Shown here: in pieces, positions 7,428-15,578 of the stretch
Numbering within the stretch: position 1 is the stretch's first letter
Layout of the letters: every line of letters begins with the position of its first letter
From: Gemmatimonadota bacterium
GTDB taxonomy: Bacteria > Gemmatimonadota > Gemmatimonadetes > Gemmatimonadales > Gemmatimonadaceae
Length of the DNA: 64,000 nucleotides
Direction: 5' to 3'
Assembly: GCA_020161135.1 (NCBI GenBank)
Contig: JAIUOB010000001.1
Location: forward strand, 806,001 to 870,000
The notes under the pieces: generated by a model
Databases searched by the model: none
Told to the model about the DNA's origin: nothing
What the model saw: the letters and a program-made list of their open reading frames with translations, nothing else
Made by a program: the position numbers and the translations under genes

Positions 7428-8630
7428 TCAGCGTGGGGGAGAAGCCCCCGCGGGCGGCAGCCACCGCAGCAGGAACTCCCGCACGTTTCCGCCCATCACC
7501 CGCGCCACATCGTCGGGCGCCATGCCACCCGCCTGCAGCGCGTCGGTGAGGGCCAGCACGCCGCGCGTGTCCCACGGCGTCTGGGTGGCCCCGTCGAAGT
7601 CACTGCCCAGGGCGACATGCTCGGCCCCCACCACCGACACCGCGTGCCGGATGGCCCGCACGATGTTCTCGAGGGTGGGCGCACACACCGCACCGTCCCA
7701 GTAGCCGACACCGATCAGGCCACCGTTGGCAGCAATGGCCCGCAACTGCTCGTCGGTGAGGTTGCGCGGCCCCGCGCACGTTGCCGCCACGCCGGTGTGC
7801 GACACCACCACCGGCCGCGTCGCGATGGCCAGCACCTCGGTCACGAGCTGCGGCGACGCGTGCGCCACGTCGACGATGATGCCCAGCGCTTCCATGCGTG
7901 CGATGACCTGGTGCCCCAGCGGCGTGAGCCCGCCGTGCGTGACCCCATGCGCGCTGCCGCCCACTTCGTTGTCGAAGAAGTGCGTGAGCCCCATCATGCG
8001 AAAGCCGGCCGCGAACAGCGTGTCGACGTGTGACAGTTTCCCGTCGAGCGCGTGCAACCCCTCGATGGCCAGCAGCGCCCCCACCTGCGCCGGATCCCCA
8101 CCACGCCGCGCCACGAACGCCGCCATGGAGTCGCGCGAGGTGATCACCGTGAGTGCACCGCCACTGCGCAGCGCCGCATCGTGCAGCCGCCCGGCCTGGT
8201 ATTGCGCACGCGCCGTCAGGCTCGTCTGCGCCGCACTCGGCCACCGCTGCGCGAGCGCCAGCAGGCGGATGTTGTCGGTGGCGCCGGTGTTGTGGTCGTA
8301 GTTCATGCCGCGTGGCGTCTTGGTGACCACGCTGAACACCTGCAGCGCGACATGCGCCTCCTGCAACCGCGGCACGTCCACATGGCCGTGCGACGCCTTG
8401 GCCAGCGGGTCGCGCCCCCACAACAGCTGGTCGGCGTGCAGGTCGGCCACGAACAGCCGGTTGTGCAGCGCCCGCCCCGGGGCACTCACGGTGGGAATGG
8501 TGTCACTCACCACGGTGTTCATGCGCCGGTCGACGATGGTGGGCACGATGGTGAAGAACGCCACCGTGCCCACCACGCCCGCGACCGCGCCTACCACCGC
8601 GACGCGACGCCACAGTCCGCTGCGCGCCAT
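7428..8630 (-). CDS. Membrane dipeptidase (renal dipeptidase family, M19)
   Basis: A 400-residue M19 zinc dipeptidase. An N-terminal hydrophobic anchor (VAVVGAVAGVVGTVAFFTIVPTIVD, about 9-33) places the enzyme outside the cytoplasm. Family motifs follow: VADLHADQLLWG with the first metal ligands, LLAIEGLHAL with the bridging glutamate, LTHFFDNEVGG, VDVAHAS, VVSHTG, and HVALGSDFDGA near the end. Members cleave dipeptides, including D-amino-acid ones. It is the third gene of an amidase/small protein/M19 operon, starting 3 bp after the small protein's stop. The operon suggests extracytoplasmic amide or peptide breakdown. Confidence 0.92.
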   Translation of the reverse strand: MARSGLWRRVAVVGAVAGVVGTVAFFTIVPTIVDRRMNTVVSDTIPTVSAPGRALHNRLFVADLHADQLLWGRDPLAKASHGHVDVPRLQEAHVALQVFSVVTKTPRGMNYDHNTGATDNIRLLALAQRWPSAAQTSLTARAQYQAGRLHDAALRSGGALTVITSRDSMAAFVARRGGDPAQVGALLAIEGLHALDGKLSHVDTLFAAGFRMMGLTHFFDNEVGGSAHGVTHGGLTPLGHQVIARMEALGIIVDVAHASPQLVTEVLAIATRPVVVSHTGVAATCAGPRNLTDEQLRAIAANGGLIGVGYWDGAVCAPTLENIVRAIRHAVSVVGAEHVALGSDFDGATQTPWDTRGVLALTDALQAGGMAPDDVARVMGGNVREFLLRWLPPAGASPPR

Positions 8631-8633
8631 CGG

Positions 8634-8945
8634 TCAGCCTCCCGTGCTGCGGAACACGCCGCACCGGTCGATGCGGTCACGCGATTCCGGGTCCACCGTG
8701 TCCGGCAACGCCAACCGATCGACGCGCATGGTATCGGTCGCACTGCGCGCCTCGGCGTAGGCAGCCGTGCACAGCGTGCGCAGCTTCGCGATGCGATCGA
8801 GGCGCGCCACCCCGGCATCGGCCGCGCGGCTGAACCACCACCACGAGGCCACCGCAATGGTCACCGCGCCCGCCACCGTGAGCAGCGCGGCCACAGGCGG
8901 ACGTGCACCGCTGGCGCCGCTGCCACCATTCGACGTCGTGCTCAC
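8634..8945 (-). CDS. Small single-pass membrane protein between amidase and dipeptidase
   Basis: A 103-residue protein from a GTG at 8945 whose start overlaps the amidase stop as GTGA, a standard translational-coupling signal. After a Gly/Ser-rich start there is one hydrophobic segment (PPVAALLTVAGAVTIAVASWWWF), then a soluble tail with three cysteines (LCTAAYAEARS, RIDRCGVF). I do not recognise a family. Its place between two extracytoplasmic hydrolases, with 3 bp to the next gene, suggests it works with them. A longer open frame extends upstream into the amidase but is probably antisense-like noise of high GC. Confidence 0.65.
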   Translation of the reverse strand: MSTTSNGGSGASGARPPVAALLTVAGAVTIAVASWWWFSRAADAGVARLDRIAKLRTLCTAAYAEARSATDTMRVDRLALPDTVDPESRDRIDRCGVFRSTGG

Positions 8946-10531
8946 GGCCCTTCCAGCGTACGCAGGTAGCGCGGCGCCACGCGCGCCTTCGCGCGCTGCT
9001 CGAACGCGTGCCCCAGCGCGAGCAGCCGCGCCTCGGTGTACGCCGTGCCGATGAACGAGAGCCCCACCGGGAGCCCCTGCACCTGCCCCATGGGCACGGT
9101 GAGGTTGGGGTAGCCCGCGACGGCGGCCACCGCACTGTTGCCACCGGTGTAGCGATCGCCGTGTACATGATCGATGGGCCACGCGGGCCCGTTGCTGGGC
9201 GCCACCAGCGCATCGAGGCGGTGCTGCGCGAACAGCGCATCGAGCCCCTGCTCACGCGCGAAGCGTCGGCACGCCGCCAGCGCGTCGCGATACGCTGCAT
9301 CGGTGAGCGGCCCCTTGGCCTCCGCCTGCTCGAACAGCTCCTGCGCGAAGAAGGGCATCTCGCGCGCGGCGTTCTGCGCGTTGAAGGCGATGAGCTCGCG
9401 CAGCGTGCGGAACTTCGCCGTGCGCCCGCGCGACGCGAGGTACTTCTCGATGCCGTCCTTGAACTCGTACAGCAACACCGTCAACTCGGCCTCGTCGGTG
9501 CGCCCCACGGTGGGCACGTTGCACGGGTCGATGACGGTCGCGCCCGCGGCGCGCAGCACGTCGAGCGCGCGGTCGAACAGCGCGTCCACGCGCGGGTCGA
9601 AGCCCGCCTGCGTGCGCCCCACACCGATGCGCGCCCCCTCGAGCGTCGCGCTCCGCAACGCCGCCACGTAGTCGGGCACGGTGGCCGGCGCACTCGCGGT
9701 GGCCGCGTCGTTCGCATCACGCCCCGCGATGGCCTGCAGCAGCAGCGCCGCATCGGCCACGGTGCGCGTCATGGGCCCGGCTGTGTCCTGGCTGGCCGAG
9801 ATGGGAATGATGCCGCTGCGACTCACGAGCCCCACGGTGGGCTTGAGCCCCACGAGGCCGCAGATGCCACTCGGGCAGATGATCGAGCCGTCGGTTTCGG
9901 TGCCGATGCCCACCGCCGCGAGGCTTGCCGCGATGGCCGCGCCGGTGCCCGAACTCGAGCCGCACGGGTCGCGGTCGAGCACGTACGGATTGCGCGTCTG
10001 CCCGCCGCGCGCGCTCCAGCCACTCGTCGAGCGCGTCGAGCGGAAGTTGGCCCACTCGCTCAGGTTGGTCTTGCCGAGCAGCACCGCGCCCGCCTCGCGC
10101 AGCTTTTGCACCACGAACGCATCGCGCGGCGCCGGCATGCCCACCAGCGCGAGCGAGCCCGCCGTGGTCTGCATGCGATCGGCCGTGTCGAGGTTGTCCT
10201 TGACCAGAACCGGCAGTCCGTGCAGCGGACCGCGCACGATGCCGCGCGCGCGCTCGGCGTCCCGTTCGGCCGCAATGGCCAGCGCATCGGGATTCACCTC
10301 GATCACGCTGCGCAGCGTGGGTCCCGCCGCGTCGATCTGCGCGATGCGCGTGAGGTACGCCTGCGTGAGCTGCCGCGAGGTGATGGTGCGCGCACGCAAC
10401 TGGTCGGCCAGCGTGACGGCCGACAGCTCCACCGGGGAGAACGCCCGCGGCTGCGCGGCGAGCTCGCGGATGCCGCGCGTGCCGAGGGCGAGGGTGGCGG
10501 CTGATGCAGTGAGGAAGTCGCGGCGGTCCAT
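8942..10531 (-). CDS. Tat-exported amidase (amidase-signature family)
   Basis: A 529-residue amidase-signature enzyme. The N-terminus MDRRDFLTASAATLALGTRG is a twin-arginine (RRDFL) signal, so it is exported folded. The Ser-cisSer-Lys triad is visible: VLVKDNLDT holds the lysine, CGSSSGTG the cis-serine, and GIGTETDGSIICPS the nucleophile region, followed by GLVGLKPT. Members hydrolyse amides ranging from acetamide to peptide amides; the substrate is not clear, but it is not GatA because it is exported and no gatB/C is nearby. First gene of a three-gene operon. Confidence 0.93.
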   Translation of the reverse strand: MDRRDFLTASAATLALGTRGIRELAAQPRAFSPVELSAVTLADQLRARTITSRQLTQAYLTRIAQIDAAGPTLRSVIEVNPDALAIAAERDAERARGIVRGPLHGLPVLVKDNLDTADRMQTTAGSLALVGMPAPRDAFVVQKLREAGAVLLGKTNLSEWANFRSTRSTSGWSARGGQTRNPYVLDRDPCGSSSGTGAAIAASLAAVGIGTETDGSIICPSGICGLVGLKPTVGLVSRSGIIPISASQDTAGPMTRTVADAALLLQAIAGRDANDAATASAPATVPDYVAALRSATLEGARIGVGRTQAGFDPRVDALFDRALDVLRAAGATVIDPCNVPTVGRTDEAELTVLLYEFKDGIEKYLASRGRTAKFRTLRELIAFNAQNAAREMPFFAQELFEQAEAKGPLTDAAYRDALAACRRFAREQGLDALFAQHRLDALVAPSNGPAWPIDHVHGDRYTGGNSAVAAVAGYPNLTVPMGQVQGLPVGLSFIGTAYTEARLLALGHAFEQRAKARVAPRYLRTLEGP

Positions 10532-10534
10532 TGA

Positions 10535-10590
10535 GCGTTGTGGGTCGTGCGTTGTGAGTCGTGCGTTGTGCGTTGTGCGTTGTGGGTCGT
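10535..10590. repeat. Heptameric tandem repeat (GCGTTGT-type)
   Basis: Eight consecutive 7-bp units directly upstream of the amidase start: GCGTTGT, GGGTCGT, GCGTTGT, GAGTCGT, then GCGTTGT three times and GGGTCGT. The unit on the other strand is ACAACGC. It sits in a 129-bp gap between the amidase and the preceding gene and is followed (about 10610-10670) by a C/T-rich tract. It is a variable-number-type short repeat and may affect spacing or expression; no function is shown. Confidence 0.85.
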
Positions 10591-10660
10591 GGGGTGAGCG
10601 CGGAGACAGCGTTCCTCCCCCCCTTCCTCCTCCAACCTTCCCCCTTCTCCCTGATCCTCC

Positions 10661-11815
10661 CTACACAGCCCGCAACGCACGCTCCAGGTCCGCCAGCAGA
10701 TCCCCCGCATCCTCCAGCCCCACACTCATCCGCACGAAGCCGTCGGACACCACGTCGCCGCCCCAGCGGGCTCGCCGTTCAGCACTGGTGTGCACGCCGC
10801 CGAAGCTCGTCGCCTCGTACACGAGCGCACTGGCCGCGAAGAAGCGGGTCACCGCGTCGGCGCTCGGCAACTCGAAGCTCAGCACGCCGCCGAAGCCGCG
10901 CATCTGCGTGCGGGCGATGGCGTGCGACGGGTCCCCCGCGAGCCCCGGATAACGCACACCCGTCACCGCGGGGTGCGCAGCCAGATACTCGGCCACCCGC
11001 TGCGCACTCGCACACTGTTGCGCGAGCCGCACGTGCAGCGTGGCCAGCGAGCGGTGCGCGAGCCACGCTTCCATGGGGCCCGGAATCACACCCATGCGCG
11101 TGCGCCACGTGCGCAGCGTCTCCATGTGCGCCGCGTCGCGCATCGCGACATGCCCCAGCAACAGGTCGGCGTGCCCCGTCATGGCCTTGGTGTCGCTCAC
11201 CACGCAGAAGTCGGCGCCCAGGGCCAGCGGTTGCTGCAGCAGCGGCGTCGCGGTCGTGTTGTCCACCGCGACCCGCGCACCCATGGCGTGCGCCTGCGCG
11301 CTCAGCGCGGCGATGTCGCACACATCGAGTTGCGGGTTGGTGGGCGTCTCGAGCCACAGCAGCGACACATCGTGTGCGCGCTCGGCATGCAGCGCCTCGG
11401 CCAGTGCCGTGCCGGCGGTGGGCGCCTGCACCACACGAATGTTCTGGCTCGCGAACCACGCCCCGGCAAAGGGCTGCGTCGCGACCACGCGCGTCGTGTA
11501 GTATGACTCGGCCGGCATCACCACCGTGCTGCCGGGGCGCGCCATGGTCGCGAGCACCGCCGTGGTGGCGGCCATGCCGCTCGGAAACAGGAGGCACGGC
11601 CCGCCTTCGAGTTCGGCGAGTGCGCGCTCGTACGCGGCCCACGTGGGATTGTCGAAGCGGCCGTAGGTGAACGGCGACTGCGTCGGGTCGCCCGGCGCGT
11701 GATACGGCGCGGCGAACACCGGTCCGCCCAGGTACGGCGTGCCCGGCGTGGCGTCGGGGAGCCCCGCGCGCACGACGCGCGTGGCCGGCTGCAGGTCGCT
11801 GCGCGGCGACGTCAC
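10661..11815 (-). CDS. Cys/Met-metabolism PLP enzyme (cystathionine lyase/synthase type)
   Basis: A 384-residue trans-sulfuration-family enzyme. Motifs: [22 protein letters not shown] near the N-terminus, [10 protein letters not shown], and the PLP lysine in [19 protein letters not shown]. The C-terminal [23 protein letters not shown] and [20 protein letters not shown] are standard. Members include cystathionine gamma-synthase, beta-lyase and gamma-lyase; sequence alone does not decide between them. The GTG start overlaps the stop of the Trm112-like gene as GTGA, so the two are probably co-translated. Confidence 0.9.
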   Translation of the reverse strand: MTSPRSDLQPATRVVRAGLPDATPGTPYLGGPVFAAPYHAPGDPTQSPFTYGRFDNPTWAAYERALAELEGGPCLLFPSGMAATTAVLATMARPGSTVVMPAESYYTTRVVATQPFAGAWFASQNIRVVQAPTAGTALAEALHAERAHDVSLLWLETPTNPQLDVCDIAALSAQAHAMGARVAVDNTTATPLLQQPLALGADFCVVSDTKAMTGHADLLLGHVAMRDAAHMETLRTWRTRMGVIPGPMEAWLAHRSLATLHVRLAQQCASAQRVAEYLAAHPAVTGVRYPGLAGDPSHAIARTQMRGFGGVLSFELPSADAVTRFFAASALVYEATSFGGVHTSAERRARWGGDVVSDGFVRMSVGLEDAGDLLADLERALRAV

Positions 11816-12012
11816 GGTGTGCGGGCGCGCGGGTCGTCGTCAGGCAGCGGCGTCGCCTCGTCGATGAGCATCACGGGGATGTCATCCTCGACGGCATACA
11901 CCAGGCGACACGCCGGGCACGCGAGTGACTCCGCGGGGGCCGCCTGATAGGCGAGCGGCCCCTTGCACTGCGGACAGACGAGAATCGCGAGCAGCTCGGG
12001 AGCGAGGCTCAT
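11812..12012 (-). CDS. Trm112/YcaR-like small zinc-ribbon protein
   Basis: A 66-residue Trm112p-like protein. The motif [14 protein letters not shown], then [20 protein letters not shown], gives two CPxC knuckles of a zinc ribbon and the typical DDIPVML ending. In eukaryotes Trm112 activates methyltransferases; bacterial homologues are mostly uncharacterised. A class I methyltransferase is encoded 0.6 kb upstream on the same strand, which may or may not be linked. Start ATG at 12012. Confidence 0.88.
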   Translation of the reverse strand: MSLAPELLAILVCPQCKGPLAYQAAPAESLACPACRLVYAVEDDIPVMLIDEATPLPDDDPRARTP

Positions 12013-12051
12013 GCGGACAGTCTCAGGCGAAGACGAGGACGAAGACGAAGG

Positions 12052-12576
12052 TCAGGACGGGCGATGATACTGCGGCGCGTCGCTGGTGAACGCGAGCTTG
12101 GGCCCGCCAAGCAGTTCGACACAGTAGGGCACGGCGGGCCAGATGGCGCGCAGGCACTCCTCGATGGCGGCGGGCTTGCCCGGCAGGTTCACGATGAGCG
12201 AGCGGCCGCGCGAGCCGGCGAGCTGTCGCGAGAGGATCGCGGTGGGCACCGTGCGCACCGACACCGCCCGCATCTGCTCACCGAAGCCGGGCAGCACACG
12301 ATCGCACACCGCCACCGTGGCCTCGGGTGTCACATCGCGTGGCGCCGGTCCCGTGCCGCCGGTGGTCACGATGAGCGGGCACTGCACGTCGTCGGCCAGT
12401 TCGCGCAGCGCCGCCTCGATGGCAGGCTGTTCGTCGGGCACCAAGCGGTACGCCTCGTGCCACGGCACCGCGAGCCACCGCGTGAGCACCTCGCGAATGG
12501 CCGGCCCCGACTTGTCCTCGTACACGCCCGACGACGCGCGGTCGGAGATGGTGACGATGCCGAACGGAATGGACAT
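12052..12576 (-). CDS. mog: Molybdopterin adenylyltransferase (MogA/MoaB family)
   Basis: A 174-residue protein with the MogA/MoaB fold: N-terminal GIVTISDRASSGVYEDKSGP, then PLIVTTGGTGPAPRDVTPEAT and LPGFGEQMR, and near the end SLIVNLPGKPAAIEECL. These are the molybdopterin- and nucleotide-binding loops. MogA adenylylates molybdopterin before metal insertion. The DKSGP and RDVTPEAT motifs agree better with MogA than MoaB, but the two are hard to separate by eye. No other molybdenum-cofactor gene is in the window. Confidence 0.88.
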   Translation of the reverse strand: MSIPFGIVTISDRASSGVYEDKSGPAIREVLTRWLAVPWHEAYRLVPDEQPAIEAALRELADDVQCPLIVTTGGTGPAPRDVTPEATVAVCDRVLPGFGEQMRAVSVRTVPTAILSRQLAGSRGRSLIVNLPGKPAAIEECLRAIWPAVPYCVELLGGPKLAFTSDAPQYHRPS

Positions 12577-12593
12577 GGGTGCAAGCTAGCGCG

Positions 12594-13370
12594 TCAGGCC
12601 GGCGGCCGTCGCCCCGCCCGCACGGTGAGCGGCCAGCGAATGTCGATGGCGCGGTCGTCCGGAAGCAGCGCGCGCAGCGCCTCACCCACCGGCGCCAGCG
12701 GATCGGTCCCGGTGGCCGCTCGGCAGCGCGACACCGCCGACCACGTGCCCAGGTAGCCCATCAGTTGCGCGTACGTCCAGGAGGCGGTCATCGCGAACGA
12801 CGGCAGCGTGAGACGCTCGTACGGAAAGGGGAGCGTCGCGTATCCCGCATCCACATGCGCACGCTCGGGGGGCCACCACACCCCCATCTCCGCGTCGAAG
12901 GCGGTCACCACGGCGCCCACGCGTGTGTCATCGGGCGTCTCGAGCAGCCCATACGACCACTCCGCCAGCACCCCGCCGGGCACGAGCACGCGGTGCACCT
13001 CGGCGTGGAACGCCCCGACATCGAACCAGTGGAGCGCCTGCGCGACCGTCACCAGCGACACGCTGTGCGCGGCCAGGCCGCTCACGTCGCTCGGCGCGGC
13101 AACGTAATGCACCCGCGGGTGCGGTGTGGCCGAGGCGACCTGCGCCGCACTGACATCGGTAGCGTGCACCTGCGTCATGTGTGCCGCGAGCGCGACCGAA
13201 GCCTGCCCCGAGCCGCAACCGACGTCCCAGGCAAGGTTGCGCGACGGCGCCAGCGCCGCGAGGGTCGCGAACAGCGCCTCGGGATAGGTGGGGCGCCACT
13301 GGGCGTACGCCGGCGCGACGACGGAGAAGTGATCGCCGCGGGCGGCGCCGGGTGCGCCCCCACCACTCAC
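12594..13370 (-). CDS. Class I SAM-dependent methyltransferase
   Basis: A 258-residue methyltransferase from a GTG at 13370 whose first bases overlap the preceding stop as GTGA. The Rossmann SAM motif is LAWDVGCGSGQASVALAAH, followed by VHATDVSAAQV (acidic ribose-binding position), VTVAQALHWFD and RVLVPGGVLAEW. The pattern is that of the methyltransferase-11 group whose YAQWRPTYPEALF start is common. Substrate unknown. The longer frame upstream lies over the phosphatase and is not coding. It runs 17 bp before mog. Confidence 0.87.
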   Translation of the reverse strand: MSGGGAPGAARGDHFSVVAPAYAQWRPTYPEALFATLAALAPSRNLAWDVGCGSGQASVALAAHMTQVHATDVSAAQVASATPHPRVHYVAAPSDVSGLAAHSVSLVTVAQALHWFDVGAFHAEVHRVLVPGGVLAEWSYGLLETPDDTRVGAVVTAFDAEMGVWWPPERAHVDAGYATLPFPYERLTLPSFAMTASWTYAQLMGYLGTWSAVSRCRAATGTDPLAPVGEALRALLPDDRAIDIRWPLTVRAGRRPPA

Positions 13371-13987
13371 CGCGGCGTCATCCCCGCACACGTCGCGGCC
13401 CCCGCCGCGTCGGGCGTGCCGTACTGGCTGCGCACGAGCTGCACCGGCTGCCCCGCGCGCGCCGGCGTGAGCACGAACAGCGTCGCGTAGCTGGCGTCGC
13501 AGATGTCGGGGAGCTTGGGGCCACCCAGCGCCCCGATGATGGCCGGCACGGTGTTGCTGTGCCCCACCACCAGCACCACGCCGCTCGCCTTCATGACCGC
13601 GTCGGCCACCGCGCGAATGTGCGCCGCACCGCCCCCGTCGAGCGAGACGACCGTGGGCGTGATGCCGCGCTGCTTCGCCACCACCGCGGCCGTCTCCACC
13701 GTGCGCTTGCGTGTCGACACGACGATGGTCGAGGGCGTCACGTGCGCGAGCGCATCGGCCAGCGCCTGTGCGCGCGCCACCCCCGCGGCGGACAGCGACG
13801 GATCGTCGGCCGGCTGCGCTTCCTTCTCGCCATGTCGCACCAGCACCACCAGCGAGGGCTGCGCCGCGAGCGGTGTAGTCGCCAGGGGCAACGCGAGCGC
13901 GCCGACGAGCAGCAGCCGCAGCGCGCCAAGGGCCAGGCGGGCACGACCGGACGAGACGTGCCGGCGGGGGAACGACGAGCGTGGCAT
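13367..13987 (-). CDS. Secreted histidine phosphatase superfamily protein
   Basis: A 206-residue branch-1 histidine phosphatase. A signal peptide is likely at residues ~17-43 (RLALGALRLLLVGALALPLATTPLAAQ). The catalytic motif is LVVLVRHGEKEA, with the second His in VVLVVGHSNTVPA. The distance and the SixA-like STRKRTVETA are typical. Substrate unknown; an exported phosphate-ester hydrolase is the safest call. The start is the ATG at 13987; upstream sequence in frame lacks any domain. Co-transcribed with the methyltransferase by a 4-nt overlap. Confidence 0.85.
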   Translation of the reverse strand: MPRSSFPRRHVSSGRARLALGALRLLLVGALALPLATTPLAAQPSLVVLVRHGEKEAQPADDPSLSAAGVARAQALADALAHVTPSTIVVSTRKRTVETAAVVAKQRGITPTVVSLDGGGAAHIRAVADAVMKASGVVLVVGHSNTVPAIIGALGGPKLPDICDASYATLFVLTPARAGQPVQLVRSQYGTPDAAGAATCAGMTPR

Positions 13988-14157
13988 ACGAAGGCACTCC
14001 AGCGGAGAACGGGACACCGACGGCACCGCGGATGCGGCGGGCGACGGCGCGCGGACGCTCGAGAGCGCCCTTTCGCGGTCGACAGAGAAACCTATGTTGG
14101 TGCAGCGGCTCCCGTGTGCACCGGCTGCAGCGGCGGCTCGCCCCACCCTCGTGACCC

Positions 14158-15576
14158 ATGGACCCGCACATGACTCCGCTCCTCCCGCGCCGCGGTCGTG
14201 CCCCGTTCGTCGCCATCGCCGGCGCCCTGCTGGTCGGCGCCACCGCCCTCGGCCTCGCGCGTGACGAGACGCCGTTGGGTGCGCAGGGCGCCGTCCCGAC
14301 CTTTGCGAAGGACGTCGCGCCCATCCTGTATCGCAACTGCACCACCTGCCATCGCCCGGGCGGGCTCGGCCCGTTCTCGCTGCTCGACTACGACAGCGCC
14401 AAGGCCAACGGCGATGACATCCGCGATGCGGTGAAGGACGGCTACATGCCGCCGTGGCACGCCGAAGGGCCACATGGCGTGTTCAAGAACGACCGTCGTC
14501 TCACCGACCTGGAGAAGGCAACGCTCGTGGGCTGGGTGCAGGGAGGCATGAAGCCGGGCGATCTCAAGAAGCTGCCCGCCAAGCCCGCCTACGCCACCGG
14601 GTGGGAGATCGGCGCACCCGATCACATCGTCGAGATGCCGGAGTCGTTCACCGTGCCGGCCAGCGGCACCGTGGAGTACCAGTACTTCGAGATTCCGACG
14701 GGCTTCACCGAAGACAAGTGGGTGACGGCCATCGAGTTCATGCCGGGAGCGCGCGAGGTCGTGCACCACGTGCTCGTGTACGCACGCACGCCCATCGCGC
14801 AGCCGGTGGTGCGCATCGACAGCACCGGCCAGAGCGCGGCGGCGCCGTCGGGCACCACACCGCCCGGACGCAACGCGCCCGGTTCGCGCCCGCTGCCACT
14901 CTTCGCCAACAAGCCGTTCTACGAGACGCCGCCCCCGCCGCCGCGCACCGACAAGCGCTACGGTCCGCCGCGCCAGCTCGGCCAGCTCATCGGCGGCACC
15001 GCGCCGGGGACCAACACGATGTACCTGCCCGAAGGCACCGCGCTGCGGTTGCGCGCGGGCACGATCATCACGTTCCAGATGCACTACACGGCACACGGGC
15101 ACGAACAGGTCGACCGCACCAAGATCGGCTTCCGCTTCGCCAAGGAACCGCCGGCCGAGGAGATGCGCATGAACGCGTTCATCAACGGCCAGTTCACCCT
15201 GCCGGCGGGCGCGAAGGATGTCGCCGTCACCTCCGAGCTCGAGCCCAGCGAGCCGGTGCGCATCTACGGCCTGCTGCCGCACACGCACCTGCGAGGCACG
15301 CGGTGGAAGTACGAACTCGTGCGCGCCGACGGCACGCGCGAGGTGGTGCTCGACGTGCCGCGCTACGACTTCAACTGGCAGACGTACTACTTCTTCGCCA
15401 AGCCGCTCGAGATTCCGGCGGGCGCGAAGCTCGTCTCCACGGCCTGGTACGACAACTCGGCCGGCAACAAGCACAACCCCGACGCCACGAAGGCCGTGAG
15501 GTGGGGCGACCAGACGTGGGAGGAGATGCAGTACACCGCCTTCCTGTTCACCGTACCCAGTCGACGCCTGCGGTAA
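14158..15576 (+). CDS. Cytochrome c domain fused to copper type II monooxygenase-like (PHM) domains
   Basis: A 472-residue exported protein. A signal anchor (FVAIAGALLVGATALGLA) is followed by a single haem site CTTCH (C61, C64, H65) in a c-type cytochrome fold, FAKDVAPILYRNCTTCHRPGG. The rest resembles the two-domain copper type II, ascorbate-dependent monooxygenase fold: VVHHVLVYAR (~200), ITFQMHYTAHG (~300) and LPHTHLRG (~375) supply the histidines that would bind two coppers. Haem plus copper sites would allow electron delivery within one chain. The reaction is unknown. An ATG at 14170 is an alternative start. It stands alone. Confidence 0.8.
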   Translation: MDPHMTPLLPRRGRAPFVAIAGALLVGATALGLARDETPLGAQGAVPTFAKDVAPILYRNCTTCHRPGGLGPFSLLDYDSAKANGDDIRDAVKDGYMPPWHAEGPHGVFKNDRRLTDLEKATLVGWVQGGMKPGDLKKLPAKPAYATGWEIGAPDHIVEMPESFTVPASGTVEYQYFEIPTGFTEDKWVTAIEFMPGAREVVHHVLVYARTPIAQPVVRIDSTGQSAAAPSGTTPPGRNAPGSRPLPLFANKPFYETPPPPPRTDKRYGPPRQLGQLIGGTAPGTNTMYLPEGTALRLRAGTIITFQMHYTAHGHEQVDRTKIGFRFAKEPPAEEMRMNAFINGQFTLPAGAKDVAVTSELEPSEPVRIYGLLPHTHLRGTRWKYELVRADGTREVVLDVPRYDFNWQTYYFFAKPLEIPAGAKLVSTAWYDNSAGNKHNPDATKAVRWGDQTWEEMQYTAFLFTVPSRRLR

Positions 15577-15578
15577 CG

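Noticed and set aside
10535..10590. CRISPR array
   Set aside because: 7-bp units without spacers; the same applies to the 12-bp array at 21906-21970. No cas gene is present.
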